A DNA stretch of 64,000 nt, taken from positions 434,001 to 498,000 of the forward strand of contig JAJTUQ010000006.1 in assembly GCA_021399445.1 (NCBI GenBank), in the 5' to 3' direction. Positions 21,341-33,131 of this stretch are shown piece after piece. Under the pieces are notes generated by a model. That model searched no databases and was not told the origin of the DNA. It was given only the letters and a program-made list of their open reading frames with translations. The position numbers and the translations under genes are program-made. Each line of letters begins with the position of its first letter. Position 1 is the stretch's first letter. This stretch comes from Xylogone sp. PMI_703. Lineage: Eukaryota > Ascomycota > Leotiomycetes.

Positions 21341-22598
21341 CCAAGAAATTTTATAAGTTTGCAGTTCACCTAAGTTTGATACTAAAGTCCAGCACATGCA
21401 CTAGGACAGGGAATCTTGAAGTCGATTGTAAATAGAATGAAATGGAAAAGTTTGGGACTTATGTATTAAAGTTGGCTAAGTCTGACTAAAATGATTTGTG
21501 GGTATTCTTATATAGTGACTGGTTTATGGAATTTTTGGGTTTTCTGACCCATCCCAGCTTATGGCGTTCTCATCATTTCTAACCCACCAGATTCCACAGT
21601 ATTATCATCTGACTACAATTCTTCTATTCAGGTAGATTCTTGCTATTTACGGAGAATTGTTCCAGATTTTCGTCTCTAATAATCATGCCATGGGTCTCGA
21701 TTTCTCAATATTTTTTTCGGTTTTGGCGTAAAAGAAGCAGAATCCAGGCGATGATTATAAGTCTACAGTCTATGCTACACTTTCGCTCATGGGTCAGGGA
21801 GTTGAACAACTGCAGGAATGTGAATTGATAATATTAGATAGTTCCTTCTGTAGGTATAAAATATGTACTGAATAGATCAGCACGCATATGTTATATGTGT
21901 CAGTTCACAGTCAGTTCGGCAACTCTCTACTTGCTTCTCATATACTCCGACTATCTGACTTTTCTTCGCCTTACGTAGCTCGGTCCTTACATATCATCAC
22001 TTATTTGTCTCGGTCAACCCCCTTTACCGTCTGTATTTCCAGAAGCTAAGAAGTACCATGTTCACAAGCTACTACGGAAATCTTGTAAATGCATAGCCTT
22101 GAGGAATAGATTCATAGGAACTGTAGATTCCAACTCAGAAGATGCTCAATATGACTATTCTCTCTTTGTATATGTTCAATTGCTAGATTTACGTCATGCT
22201 TGTGTTGAAAAGGCAATGTTAGCACAAGGCTCCATAGAACGATAATAGAGTACAACTGCTTTTCGAGAAGAGCAATAGGGAGTGGGCATATTATGTACTT
22301 GATAACTGTGTGCAAATTTTTTCGGAGAGTCACGGTGTATGTTTAAGTAAATTTACAGGTTATAGTTGGGAATATGACAACTAAACCAACAGCCAGGGTA
22401 AGTTTTGACTTAGGTTGAATGTAGTGTGGGTACAATGACCCCAGAACATTATAACCTAAATATTCAGATATCTGCTAACACCGTTGATTGAATGGCATCA
22501 TCAATGTCCGAGGGGCGAATCCCAGGTTCAACCGTTAAGCAAACCATACGATTTAATAGCTCTATGATCTGTATTAGCAGACTAGGTGTCCAATTACT
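21341..22598. other. Long intergenic gap
   Basis: Between the SDR stop and the stop of the bZIP gene (convergent). AT-rich; no gene, RNA or repeat recognised. Confidence 0.4.
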
Positions 22599-23982
22599 TC
22601 AAGATATGATATTCTCACCACTAATTAGCTTAGTCACATTTATTTCTATCCCCCCTTTCTGGCATATTTCATCGAAAAGTGTGCTAACGTTGGCTCCATT
22701 ACTTGGAGGTGGCTTAAACACAATGAACGACGAGCCAGGACGAATATTTAAACCTTGCTCAGATAAATATTTGTCAACTCCATCAGTATTGACATACAAC
22801 TCATCAAACTCAGATAGAGTAGTTATTTTGTCAACATGATTTGCACGAGATGAGTAAATGTTCGTCTCCTTGTTTACTCTCACTGACAAAGAAGCATATT
22901 GATGCGCTTGCTTCAAAGTTTCGTGCATTGAGGATTGAACTCGATATTTTATCTGTTCTCTTGTACTTGAAAAGAGGCAATATCGGAAACTCTTATAGAG
23001 TAATTTATATGAAGTCTCTTGTCTAGCGATCCGGTTGTAAGCCTCCTTTAATGCTTCGAACCTTAACCTCAATGAGAATGCGAATGAAGACATAGAAATT
23101 TCCTCTAATTGCAAAATGGACGACTGAATATTCTGCCCCGGAGTTTCTAGGCATTGAATAATACTAGAAATTTGTGGAAGACTATCAGCAGGACTGCTTT
23201 GCTGGAAGAATTGAGCAGGACTGTAGTTGATTCCGAAGCGGTTGCTGGAAAGACTTGGGGTTATTTCAACTCCAGCAGTGGTTCTAGAAGGATGAGATGT
23301 ATTAGAAATGGAAGCGCCAATGACGTCTTTGTTAGATGATGTCGCCTTTTGCCGTGTATCGCTTAGAGTATCTATCTCTAGTGGAAGCCGGTGCTGCTGC
23401 GCAGTTATGTACAGATTTTGGACGGCACTTTTCGCAGGTTTGGACAAATTTGAGAGTGAAATAACTCTGAATAATTCATCTGCAACCTTTTCCATCCCAA
23501 TCAACTGCTTTTGAAGATTATTAACCTCTTCGGTCAATAATTTTAGACGTCCTTCGTTTTTACGTCTATAAGTTTGTTGTGCTAATCGTACTTGGTTTTT
23601 CCTTCGCTTTGCACCACATTGTTAACACATCAAAATATTTACTGAAACAAATGACAATACTCACATCATTTGCATCTGCTTTAGTAAGTGAGGATTTTGG
23701 TCGTCCTCTCCGCTTTGTACCCTTTTCAGGAACTGGGTTGCGGTCCTCTTTCTTCGACGAGCTTTCGACTTGTTGAGATTCTTTACTTGGAACCAAAGTA
23801 GAACCAGTACTAGAGCTCTTATCATCGAGAGCTGCTTCATTAAACTCAAAATGATCAAAAGCGTTCCAATCTAAACCTAAAAGGTCAATATTGCCAGTAT
23901 CTCCATCTAAGAGATCGGTGAATGAGTCCCACGCAAACATTCCTAGGCGTTGCTTGTCAGCTAAATGCTTGGGTATAGCCAT
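22599..23982 (-). CDS. bZIP transcription factor, 441 aa
   Basis: Exon 1 complement(23665..23982) and exon 2 complement(22599..23606) join across a 58-nt intron, exactly inside the basic region (KADAND|RRKNQVRLAQQTYRRKN), giving 442 codons. The basic region is at about residues 92-126 (KRRGRPK, then RRKNQVRLAQQTYRRK). It is followed by a short zipper with Leu-rich heptads (LKLLTEEVNNLQKQL). The long C-terminal part has the look of fungal cluster-linked bZIP proteins (DUF3425-like). Nuclear DNA-binding regulator, presumably of neighbouring oxidative genes. Target sites are unknown. Confidence 0.82.
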
Positions 23983-24760
23983 TGAAGCAAGATGTGATGG
24001 AAAGAGAGGGGCGGTAATTCCGATGATACTACCGTTTAATTCTTCGATAAATCTTTTCCAGATTTGTTGTAATAGGAATGTTCTTCAATCTTGAAAGTTA
24101 GTAGACCATCGGGCTAATAATTACATAATTTAATATTAGTCATCATTGATAGGGAAACAACCTTTTTTCGGAAAAACAATTCTGATCACCTCATCATTTA
24201 ATATTTAAGAATTTTAGTTGTTTTGGGAACCGTAATGATTCGTTTACTAAATATTAACCGCAGTTGGCGCCCAAAGCGGCTAGAGCTATGGGATCTGTGC
24301 TCTTTGGGATGATTATGAATATGGCCCATTCGTAAGAATGGAGAAGCTTAGTACTAGTTAAACTACGGTAATTCGACGTAATGAATTATAGGTGTGAAGG
24401 ATATGAATCCTTCTAACTCTTCAGAAATATCTGATATCTTCAGTAATATAGGAGCTGTTGTTGTTGGGGGTTTTTGGGGAGCATCACTAAATCATGATAT
24501 AAGAATATCACTAAACGTATGCATGGCACGGGGAAAGATTAGCAATCTGCTCAATATTTAACTGTTTCCCCGCACTTGGCCTTATACTAGCACTAACCCT
24601 AACACCCTTTCCAGAAAGCCTAAAGACGGCCAAAATCTTGGGGAAATTAGTCTGATACAGTGAGGCTAGATATTATATCTATGAAATTCCACGTCTTACA
24701 AATTAACTATCAAAGACATTGAAATTGTTATCTGATGAACTCTATTTAATTGAACCTACA
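23983..24760. promoter_or_regulatory. Divergent promoter region, bZIP and alcohol dehydrogenase
   Basis: A 778-bp divergent 5' region. No coding sequence recognised and no clear binding palindrome seen. Confidence 0.4.
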
Positions 24761-26157
24761 ATGACAGCTCTATTTAGTACATCATACAACATCCCCAAAA
24801 CATGCAAAGCTGGGGTAGTGATTAATGAGGGACCGAATTTCACCGTGGAGATTGAAGAAGTCCCCGTCCCTGAGCCAGGTACTATTTCTATTAGTAACCA
24901 TATTTTATGTACTTGTTGACAAACCGTATCTAGAGCCTGACGAGGTCCTGCTTAGACTCAATGTTACAGGGTTATGTTTCTCAGATATACATTATATGAT
25001 CAATGACATTGGCCTTGGGAAAATGAGCGACTTCGGGGTCCGTTCCGCTGGCCACGAGGGAGTAGGAGTGGTGGTAAAAATAGGTTCTAATGTAAAGAAC
25101 TTCAAAGTGGGCGACCGTGGAGGTATTAAACCGATCTGGTCTACCTGTGGATCGTGTGAGATGTGTTGGGATCACCGTACGGAGATGTATTGCAGAAAGG
25201 CTCTTATGACTGGCATCCACCGGGCTGGTAAATCCAAACTACCTTATCTTCTGGATTTCTGGAATAGATAACAGAAAACTCTAGGAACATATCAACAATA
25301 TATCACGAGTCCAGCCAACTACTTGACACCAATTCCTGATGAAGTCTCTGATGAAGTTGCAGCGGTAAGCACTCTGCTTGATTTAGCAAAAAATTGGAGC
25401 TAATCCATTATTAGCCAATAATGTGCAGTGCTTGTACGATACACCACAGCTTGGAGGAAGCAAACCTCCCTACTGGGAGCTGGGCTTGCTTTCCGGGTGG
25501 AGGCGGAGGGGTGGGTATACAAGGAATTCAGCTTGCAAAAGCCATGGGCCTTCGGCCTATTGCAATTGACACAGGAGCAGCAAAACGTGATCTTTGTCTC
25601 CGAATGGGTGCTGAAGTATTTATTGATTTTAAGAAATCTACCGACCCGGTCGCCGAAGTGATTAACGCCACCGATGGGATAGGCGCTCATGGTGTTTTTG
25701 TGACTGCCCCAGCAGCTTATAGAGATGCCGTTGGGCTTACAGGGTTACGAGTTGGTGCAAAAATTATGTGTATTGGGCTGCGTATGGTTCCCTACTGATG
25801 CGAGTATTCCTATAGCTAACGTACGGCACTTATAGCTCCAGTCGGTTCAACATTGTTAAGTGTACCACCCGAGCTATTTATTGCTAAAAAGCTCACCCTG
25901 TCCGGGACTCTCGTTTCCTCGATGCGTGACGCCCGGCTTGCACTTGAATATGCTAAGAGAGTAAGTCAGCCCCATTCCCCGGAACCAGACACTGAGCAAT
26001 ACTCTTGTTCATATTGTACGTCTCTAACTAGATAATATCACAGGGCTTATTGAAACCAATATACGAAAAGTGGCCCATTGATAAATTACCGCAAGCAGTG
26101 GAGAAGCTACGAAGCGGACAAGTCGTTGGACGGATTATTATCGATTTCAATTTGTAA
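24761..26157 (+). CDS. Zinc-dependent alcohol dehydrogenase (MDR family), 365 aa
   Basis: Six exons, 24761-24878, 24934-25227, 25285-25364, 25415-25781, 25836-25960 and 26044-26157, join in frame (1098 nt). All junctions restore conserved MDR sequence. Catalytic zinc ligands are Cys54 (GLCFSD) and His80-Glu81 (GHEGVG). The structural zinc lobe has Cys111, 114, 117 and 126; the last spacing is one residue longer than in yeast ADH1. A third catalytic ligand, SACTIHHSLEEA, follows. The NAD-binding loop is GGGGGVGIQG. It oxidises a primary or secondary alcohol or reduces the aldehyde/ketone. Its length is normal for ADH1-type fungal enzymes. It starts 778 bp from the divergent bZIP gene. Confidence 0.87.
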
Positions 26158-26682
26158 CAGTGATAAATTGATAATCTACTTTGTTAAACATCCGCAGCTT
26201 TCTAAACTTCTAGTCCAAGGTTTTACAGTACAATGGCGTAATAAATTGACTAAAGTCACCAATATTTTGGTGCAGTATTTAGAAGCCATCGTTCCACCAC
26301 ATCACCAACGTCTACGAAATAACTAATTATAGATAGAGTAATCGATAATTTTTATTCAGCATAATAATTGAGTTTAATTACAAAAGTGAACCGCACCTGT
26401 GGCCAACGGCAATTCAATTCTACGAGCCAGACTGAATAGGTGCGGGGGAAAAGAAGAGTGATAAGTAATCAGTCGTTCGGCTCCCTGAGTTAATGGAAAT
26501 GATTATTGTATCATAATATACCGGTGGTTTAATAGAACCATTCACTGAAGAGAATGTTTGATTATGATTACAGAGTAACGTGAACTGGATCGGTTGATTC
26601 TGTTGATTCAAACCTATAAATTAGCAAACTAGCCGCGACTTAATGAGTTCATATGTTTTCATAAGAAACAACAGCAATCACC
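26158..26682. other. Intergenic gap upstream of the NmrA-like gene
   Basis: AT-rich; holds the promoter of the next gene. No other feature recognised. Confidence 0.4.
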
Positions 26683-27970
26683 ATGCCCCTTAAAGAAATC
26701 CTCGTAATAGGTGGAACTGGGGCTCAAGGTATACCGGTAGTTAAAGGTATATTACTGCTTCAAGTTATAGTCTACCAGATTAACATTGGCCTCTGCAGCC
26801 TTAGCCCTCTCCAACCGTTATGTTGTTCGGATCCTGACTCGCGATAGCAAATCTCGACGCGCACAACAACTCTCTACTCTACCTAATGTAACATTCATAG
26901 AGGGCACTCAGGATAACCAAGATGATTTACATAACGCATTCCGAGGTGTATACGGAGCTTTTGTGAATTTTGATGGTTTTACTCTTGGGGAGAGAAATGA
27001 GACCTTTTATGGTATGCGTGCCTATGAAATTGCAAGGCACGAGGGAGTTAAACATTATATTTGGTATGTGTCTCAACGAAAATATAGACTGAGTGGGGTG
27101 GTTTCTATTGGATTTTCTAACTGACATTATGAAAGGGCAAGCATCGACTATAACTTAAAGAAAGCGAACTGGGATGAACAGTATCACTGTGGGCACAATG
27201 ATGCTAAAGGCAGGATCGCAGGTATATTTTTCACATACTCAAATCCAGTTATGGACAAGTAACATTATTAATACTATTGTAGACTATATTCTCTCTCACG
27301 GCCAGGAGAAAATGCTCACTTCAATTTTCACTACAGGTCCATACATGGACATGCTCTTCGATGGGATGTTTGTTCCGGAAATAGAGTCAAATGGTGACGT
27401 AGTCTGGGCTAATCCAGCAGGTAATACTTTCCATCTTACTTTTTAGAACCTTCAAATTGTATTATAAGACAATTAATATAGGGTCATTTAGGAGCCGGCA
27501 AGATTCCACTTATAGCTCTTATGGATGTCGGCCATTACATTGTTTGGATGCTTGACAATCCGCAAAAAAGTTCCGGCATGCAGCTTGAAGTTGCGACGGA
27601 TGAAGTATCTTTCGCTGATATTGCTGAAACATTTACGAAAGTAACTGGCCGCAAGGGAATCCATCGATACATGGACTTCAAGCCATATATGGAAAAATGG
27701 GAGCCATATCCAAATGCACCAACAAACTGGACTAAGGATCGAAATTTACCAAGAGATCCTAGCCAAATGACTTGGGTTGAAAATTTCACAGGATGGTGGA
27801 AGTACTGGGGAAATGGATTCGGAGCAACTCGAGATTTCAAGCTATTGGATGAGATACATCCAGGGAGAATTAAAAGTTTGGCAGAGTGGATGAGGAAGGT
27901 GGATTATCAAGGAGTACCTAAGAATGTTCTGAAGGACATCGAAGATCATGGATTTCGAACTGAGAACTGA
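26683..27970 (+). CDS. NmrA-like Rossmann protein, about 345 aa
   Basis: Exons 26683-26746, 26799-27063, 27136-27221, 27283-27416 and 27482-27970. The N-terminus LVIGGTGAQGIPVVK is the NmrA/atypical-SDR dinucleotide motif, followed by VRILTRDSKSRRAQQL, EGTQDNQDDLHNAF and YEIARHEGVKHYIW. The last intron is unusual. With the obvious GT donor at 27421 the frame fails to close, whereas a GC donor (GCAGGT at 27417) with acceptor ATATAG restores ANP|GHLGAGKIPLIALMD. The alternative is a one-base error or frameshift, making the gene defective. NmrA-like proteins sense NAD(P) and either repress GATA regulators or act as reductases. Convergent with the Zn2Cys6 gene. Confidence 0.72.
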
Positions 27971-28201
27971 GATGAGTGCAGATTGACTTAATGTAAAACG
28001 AGCAATTACACATCTCCATTCATCCGACAAGAATGAATTTGTCGGAACAATAGTCCGATTACAGTAGTACCGAAAGTGCTACTTTTCCTTCATATATGAG
28101 CTCGTTGCTCCTGTAATGACCAACCTCCATACTTGCTAGTCGGTGCCGATAGATAATACTCCCAACAAACAAGGCTGGCTTCGGAGACTTCTATACCTGT
28201 C

Positions 28202-30408
28202 CTATATTCCCGTTGTCAGATTATCTTCCGATATCAGTGCTGCCTCAATCCACTGTCTATCCATATCAATCCCTATCGAGCCTAATATTTCCGACCACAA
28301 TCCTGGATCATCATTGAAGTTAACTACAGTGGATGAATCATGATTGTTCGTTAAGTCCGCCACTATAGCATTAGATGGAGACAAATTGTCTTGCGGCACC
28401 TGGTACGACATGCGCCGTTGCCGAGTGTCGCTTCCAGCATCTATCACCGCTTCTTGTGCAATATTTCTTGATTTAATAACCTCTCTGATCTTGGTAAGAA
28501 GTGAGTGACATGCTCTGATATACTGGTTACCCCTGTCGGCCATGCCCTGCAAAACCAGTAGCGATGTATCCATAGCAGAAACATCCATCTCGTTATATGG
28601 GAAGGCAATGTTAACCATGACGAGTAGCAGTGCTGCCGAGAAGGCTTGCTCTCCATCAATGAAGCCGTATGTTGCTAGCAACGATGAATGAGTAAAAATG
28701 TATCTATTCTAGGGCGTAGGACCTACCAATGAGATTGAATCTAGCAGCGCCTTTCAAAATAGATGTACTCGATCTTGCGGCTGCTATTGCAGCATGGACT
28801 ACGCTTACCATACCTGACGGCAGTCCATCTTCCCATCGTGTGGTAGAAGATCGTTGAGCATTGGCTGCCATTTGCCTGTTGACCGCATACAACAATAGAG
28901 GTCGAGCAGTCATGTTGATGCATTGATAATAATAGAGATGGAGTGACATAGTTTCACGGTTGACTTCTCTTTCCACCCTGGAGGGCTCCAGCCGTAACTC
29001 ATCTGGCAACTGACTGAACCACTCCGATAGGCAGTTCATAATATTTTGAACGGAAGCCGTCAGAGAAGTCCCAGATTTCTGTTTCCTTCGATAGATTTCT
29101 TCACCAACTCTACCTAGAATCCTCGAGAGTTGGGTATAACACCTAAGTATTAACGGCAAGCGAGGGCTCTCGTTCTCAAGCGGACTGGGCAATGACAGGT
29201 CAATGTCAGGTCAATGTCGTCATCTTGAATTGAAATGGGATGCCCTGATGTTACGCAGAGAAGCCTCTCCAAGCTGTAGGTTGACCACCAAACCCTTCGC
29301 TTTCGCTCTCGCTGGGAAGAGCCAATCTCTTGGTTCGAAACTTCCTGGTGCAGTCCTAGCGAAACTGCCATCCGAAGGGCTAGCCCGAGGTAAAGGTAGG
29401 CTGCATCTCTTCGATTCAGTGCCTGCATATAGTATCCTACGTAGCTCAGTACCTCAACAAAGAGAATAGAGCTATCTTCGTGTACATCGGGAAGGAACTT
29501 TAAAGCATGTTTGAAATAGAGAAAACCTGGAGGGCCATCGTTACCAGACCATTGATTGACAGAGTACATTTGACCCATAGCCAGAACTAATAGAACTTGG
29601 CAATACATGAGACAGTCTTCCTTATCAGAGAGATCAGGCTGACGGATATATACTTCCTTTAACCGATCGTAGAAGTCTTCGCTACTGAGGAACGAGAAGA
29701 TGATGCCAATGTAAGCATACTGAGCAAGGTACAGATGTTTTGCAAATTCGTAGGGCGGAAGCTGTGGTAGCTCTGCACCGATAGACCGTCTAAGCCATGC
29801 AGTATCATCGTAATGTGGGTACATGTGCCATGCGAGAGTTTCGGTTGTCGGATTTAACTTGTTGGCAATATACGTAGATGAAGCATTTCCCATATAGTCT
29901 ACATATGGTCAACAACGTGCAAGAGACTCAACTTAGCCATCCATACAATACTCTCCTTGATTTCCCGGAACCCAGTTATCTGTTCCAGTAAACGCTACAA
30001 AATCGACTTCCTTTGGGGTGCTGATACCAGGATTAGAAGCGGCATTCCTAGCTCCTGCTTCTGCTTTCTGAGCCTGAGCCCTGAGGTGCTGAAGATAGCT
30101 ACGAAGTAAGCAGGGTGGAATTGAAACCATCATTTGACATACCTCTCGGAAACCGTCACCCTCCTGTCAGAATCTGAATAATTGCAGGGCCGCCCCGCAT
30201 CTATGCATGCTGCACAAGGGTCAGGAGGGCGGCCAGCACATCTGGTTTTTCTGCCTCTACATCGATCACAGCTGTGTTTGTTGTGTCAGCTCCAATTCAT
30301 AAGTTGTGAGTACCGAGTCACGAGCTCGTACGCTACCGCTGAACGCTTCAATGCATCATCAGAATGTCGGCGCTTTCGGGATATGGTTTTGGAGAGCTGT
30401 GCATTCAT
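28202..30408 (-). pseudogene. Zn2Cys6 transcription factor broken by an 11-bp duplication
   Basis: Exons complement(30332..30408), (30143..30271), (29947..30098), (28727..29898) and (28202..28674). The zinc cluster is complete (Cys27, 30, 37, 45, 48, 55; CDRCRGRKTRC core). A fungal_trans domain follows (RRVWWSTYSLERLLCVTSGHP). At 29197-29218 the unit AGGTCAATGTC is present twice in tandem. One copy restores the family sequence (DDDIDL then SLPSPLENESPR) and a closed frame of 663 aa. Two copies shift the frame after IDLTLTC and end the protein early at about residue 364. The DNA-binding part and half of the regulatory domain would still be made. It is divergent from the P450 at 30790, its likely target. 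An assembly error is possible. Confidence 0.75.
29197..29218. repeat. 11-bp tandem duplication inside a coding exon
   Basis: AGGTCAATGTC occurs at 29197-29207 and again, identical, at 29208-29218. Removing one copy restores the reading frame of the Zn2Cys6 factor on the minus strand. Confidence 0.85.
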
Positions 30409-30789
30409 GCTGGTGAAGTCTGCCCCGTCCTATACTCTCGCCCGAACTGCTGGGGATGGTGGAGTGAGGTAAGGGAGTCGATGCGGATAAGATTCCCCCA
30501 GAGTTGGTTGGCGTCGCTCGGGCCGAGGACTAATAAGCTATCGGCTGTGCCTCCCGAAGGGAAAAGGAGAGAGAAACTTGCGATGGTATCGATAGAGGGT
30601 TAGAGAGCGGCTTCCACGTGATCCTAAAATACATACATCCATGAAATCTTAAAAAAACTACTTGATAGTCGCTATCTTGCAAAATGCTCAAGTATATTCA
30701 TCTTTGGCTGAGCGCCATTGTCTCGGGCGTCATAAGAGACTTGTGTCTTGGTAACTACCCCAGAATTATCATCTTCATACTTCGTTGCT
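30409..30789. promoter_or_regulatory. Divergent promoter, Zn2Cys6 factor and P450
   Basis: A 381-bp region between two divergent start codons, so the P450 is a natural target of the regulator. No clear paired CGG site found by eye. Confidence 0.45.
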
Positions 30790-32283
30790 ATGGATTCTCC
30801 TATACTCCTCCTCATTGGAATCTTTCTCCTCTTGGCAAAGTTGGTCAGGGCATATTACCGGCTGGCCTCAGTCCCGGGTCCTGTCCTGGCTGGCTTCACA
30901 GACATTTGGCGATTTCGCGCACAAAATTCCCCAGGATACTCCGCAAAGCTTGTTCAGCTTCACAGAAAGCATGGCAAGCTTGTGCGAATTGGCCCTAATC
31001 ACATTAGCATCAGCGATCCAAACGCTGTACCTATTGTCTATAGCACCAGTCCGGTCTGGACCAAGGTACACATGAGCCGTCTGTATTAGAAAGACTTAAG
31101 TTAACAAAATAAGGCATCCTCCTATAATGCAGCAAGCCCAGTAAGTCGAGGTCGTGCTGTTCCTAGCATCATAGCAATGAGTGAGACGAAACATACTGCT
31201 GTCCGCCGATCAGTTGGCAGCGCATTTACTACAAATTCTCTCCTGGAATACGAATCTTCTCTTGAAAAATCTGCAGAGCTTCTGCTGAAAGCCCTTGATG
31301 AGAACCCAACTGCCGACATTTCTCTGTGGCTTCAGCTCTTCACCATGGACATGCTGATGCGGATTGCCTTCACTGAATCACCAGAATTCATGCAAAAGGG
31401 TGGAGATGTAGACGGCGTCATTGCCGCTGTTGTTGCCCGTTTCGACCATTGGAACGCCTGGGCAGCAATGCCAGGAGCCGACGCCTTTAATAGAGGAAGA
31501 CTGATGTCGAAATTGAAAAAGCAAGGCGATAGCCCACTAGCAAAGGTCTCACTTGCAAAACTGCGGGCTCGAACAAACTCGCAGAACCAACCACAGAAGA
31601 AGGACCTATTGCAGAAATTTCTCGATGGGCAAGCTAAACAACCAGATCTCATTTCACAGGACGAAGTTTTGGGAATGATCATGTCTACAATCGGTGCTGG
31701 AGCAGATACAACCGCGAGCACTTTGACATATACTTTCTACTTACTATGCAAACATCCAATCGTTCGAGAGAGATTGCAAAAAGAGCTCCATGACACGCAC
31801 CGTGAAGGTACCCTTTCAAACCCCCCTAAATGGAATGAAGTTTACAAGCATCCATACCTTGAAGCTGTGCTTAAGGAATCAATGCGATATTTTCCCGTAG
31901 CGGCTTGGGGTTTAGATCGTGTCGTTCCAAAGGGTGGTGCAACCATATCCAACAAATTTATTCCAGGGGGGACTGTGGTTGGATGTCAGATTGATGCAAT
32001 CCAGCGGGACCAAGAAGTCTACGGAGACGACGCCTTGGAGTTTCGGCCAGAAAGGTGGCTTGAGGCGTCTGAGGAGCAACGTCGACGTATGGATCGAGCC
32101 TTCATCGCTTTCAGTGCCGGGAAACGTATCTGCATGGGTCTTCATATCGCATGGCTGGAGCTTAAGAAGGTTGTTCCCTTGATCTTGATGAATTACGACG
32201 CAAGTATTCTCCCAGTAGCCTTAGCGAAAAGTAAACTGATATCTATAGATGGAACTCGTCGACCATACCCAAAATGTGGATGA
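30790..32283 (+). CDS. Cytochrome P450 monooxygenase, 481 aa
   Basis: Exons 30790-31065 and 31114-32283 join in frame (1446 nt) at VWTK|ASSYNAASPV. It has an N-terminal membrane anchor (ILLLIGIFLLLAKL), then the proline region VPGP. The oxygen-binding I helix reads GAGADTTAS, the ExxR motif is KESMR, and the heme loop FSAGKRICMGLHIA carries the ligand cysteine. The overall pattern is that of pisatin-demethylase/CYP57-like or related fungal P450s. It is an ER-anchored monooxygenase using O2 and P450 reductase. Divergent from the broken Zn2Cys6 factor. Confidence 0.9.
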
Positions 32284-33131
32284 ACAAATCCGAATCAGTG
32301 CAGTCAAATATCTCCCCCCGATATGGATGCACATTCGCAGGAAGAATACCGTGAATTGAACTACGGGTACCCTAAGGGGATATGGGAATCCATCCTGCGC
32401 TTAATAGGTCATGCAAGCAATATGGATATCTGCATAAAGGACATGCGCATTAGCCTTCTTAATGAAGTCTGAAGCACTTACCAGGGCCACATGCGGACCA
32501 AAATGGGTCCTAATTCTGTTATCACTTCAGCACTTATATGCTAAAACAGAGTGGATTCTTGAATTCGTTTGAGAAGCTCAGCTCGTTCAGAAACTCTATG
32601 CGTAAATTTATATATGATGCTTGAACTATTAAATATTGTCATGTTACTTTTTTTGTTTATCTGCTAAAGTCAAGTTATCGGCATTTTCCCCCTGAAATAT
32701 AATACACTTCTATACGCTCAGCTAGCTCTTGATAAACCTACTTTTTGAATTATTTAATATATCCAACCAGCTTTATGTGGTGGGCCAAGAGACGGCGCTG
32801 AATTAAGTACAAACACTGTTCCCCCATAGATCCAGCAAAATTTCCTCTCACACTATGCCCGGTTTTGATGACTCATAAGTTACTTTTCTAATCCATATAT
32901 CAATCACTTCAGCTCTGGAAGTAAGACAGGTCCGAGAGCTTGCTGGTGGCAGTGGAAAGCTAAACTGACGTAAAAGACTAGGTCATACCATTGGACAACT
33001 GTTCCAGGGGTCTACTTGGATGCAAGAGGACAGAAATTTAGCAGGCTCGTTAAAACTCTTATATTCAAACAAACTATAAAACTGTCCACGGTCATTGATC
33101 GACAAGCCTCATTCCTCTGACAACTACTTAT
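32284..33131. other. Convergent intergenic gap
   Basis: 3' flanks of the P450 and the oxoprolinase. AT-rich; nothing recognised. Confidence 0.45.

Noticed and set aside
29203..29469. Plus-strand open frame of 88 codons
   Set aside because: It lies opposite the coding exon of the Zn2Cys6 factor, and its protein has no family features.
30182..30603. Plus-strand frames across the regulator's zinc cluster
   Set aside because: They are reverse-strand shadows of the Cys-rich exon and its 5' region.
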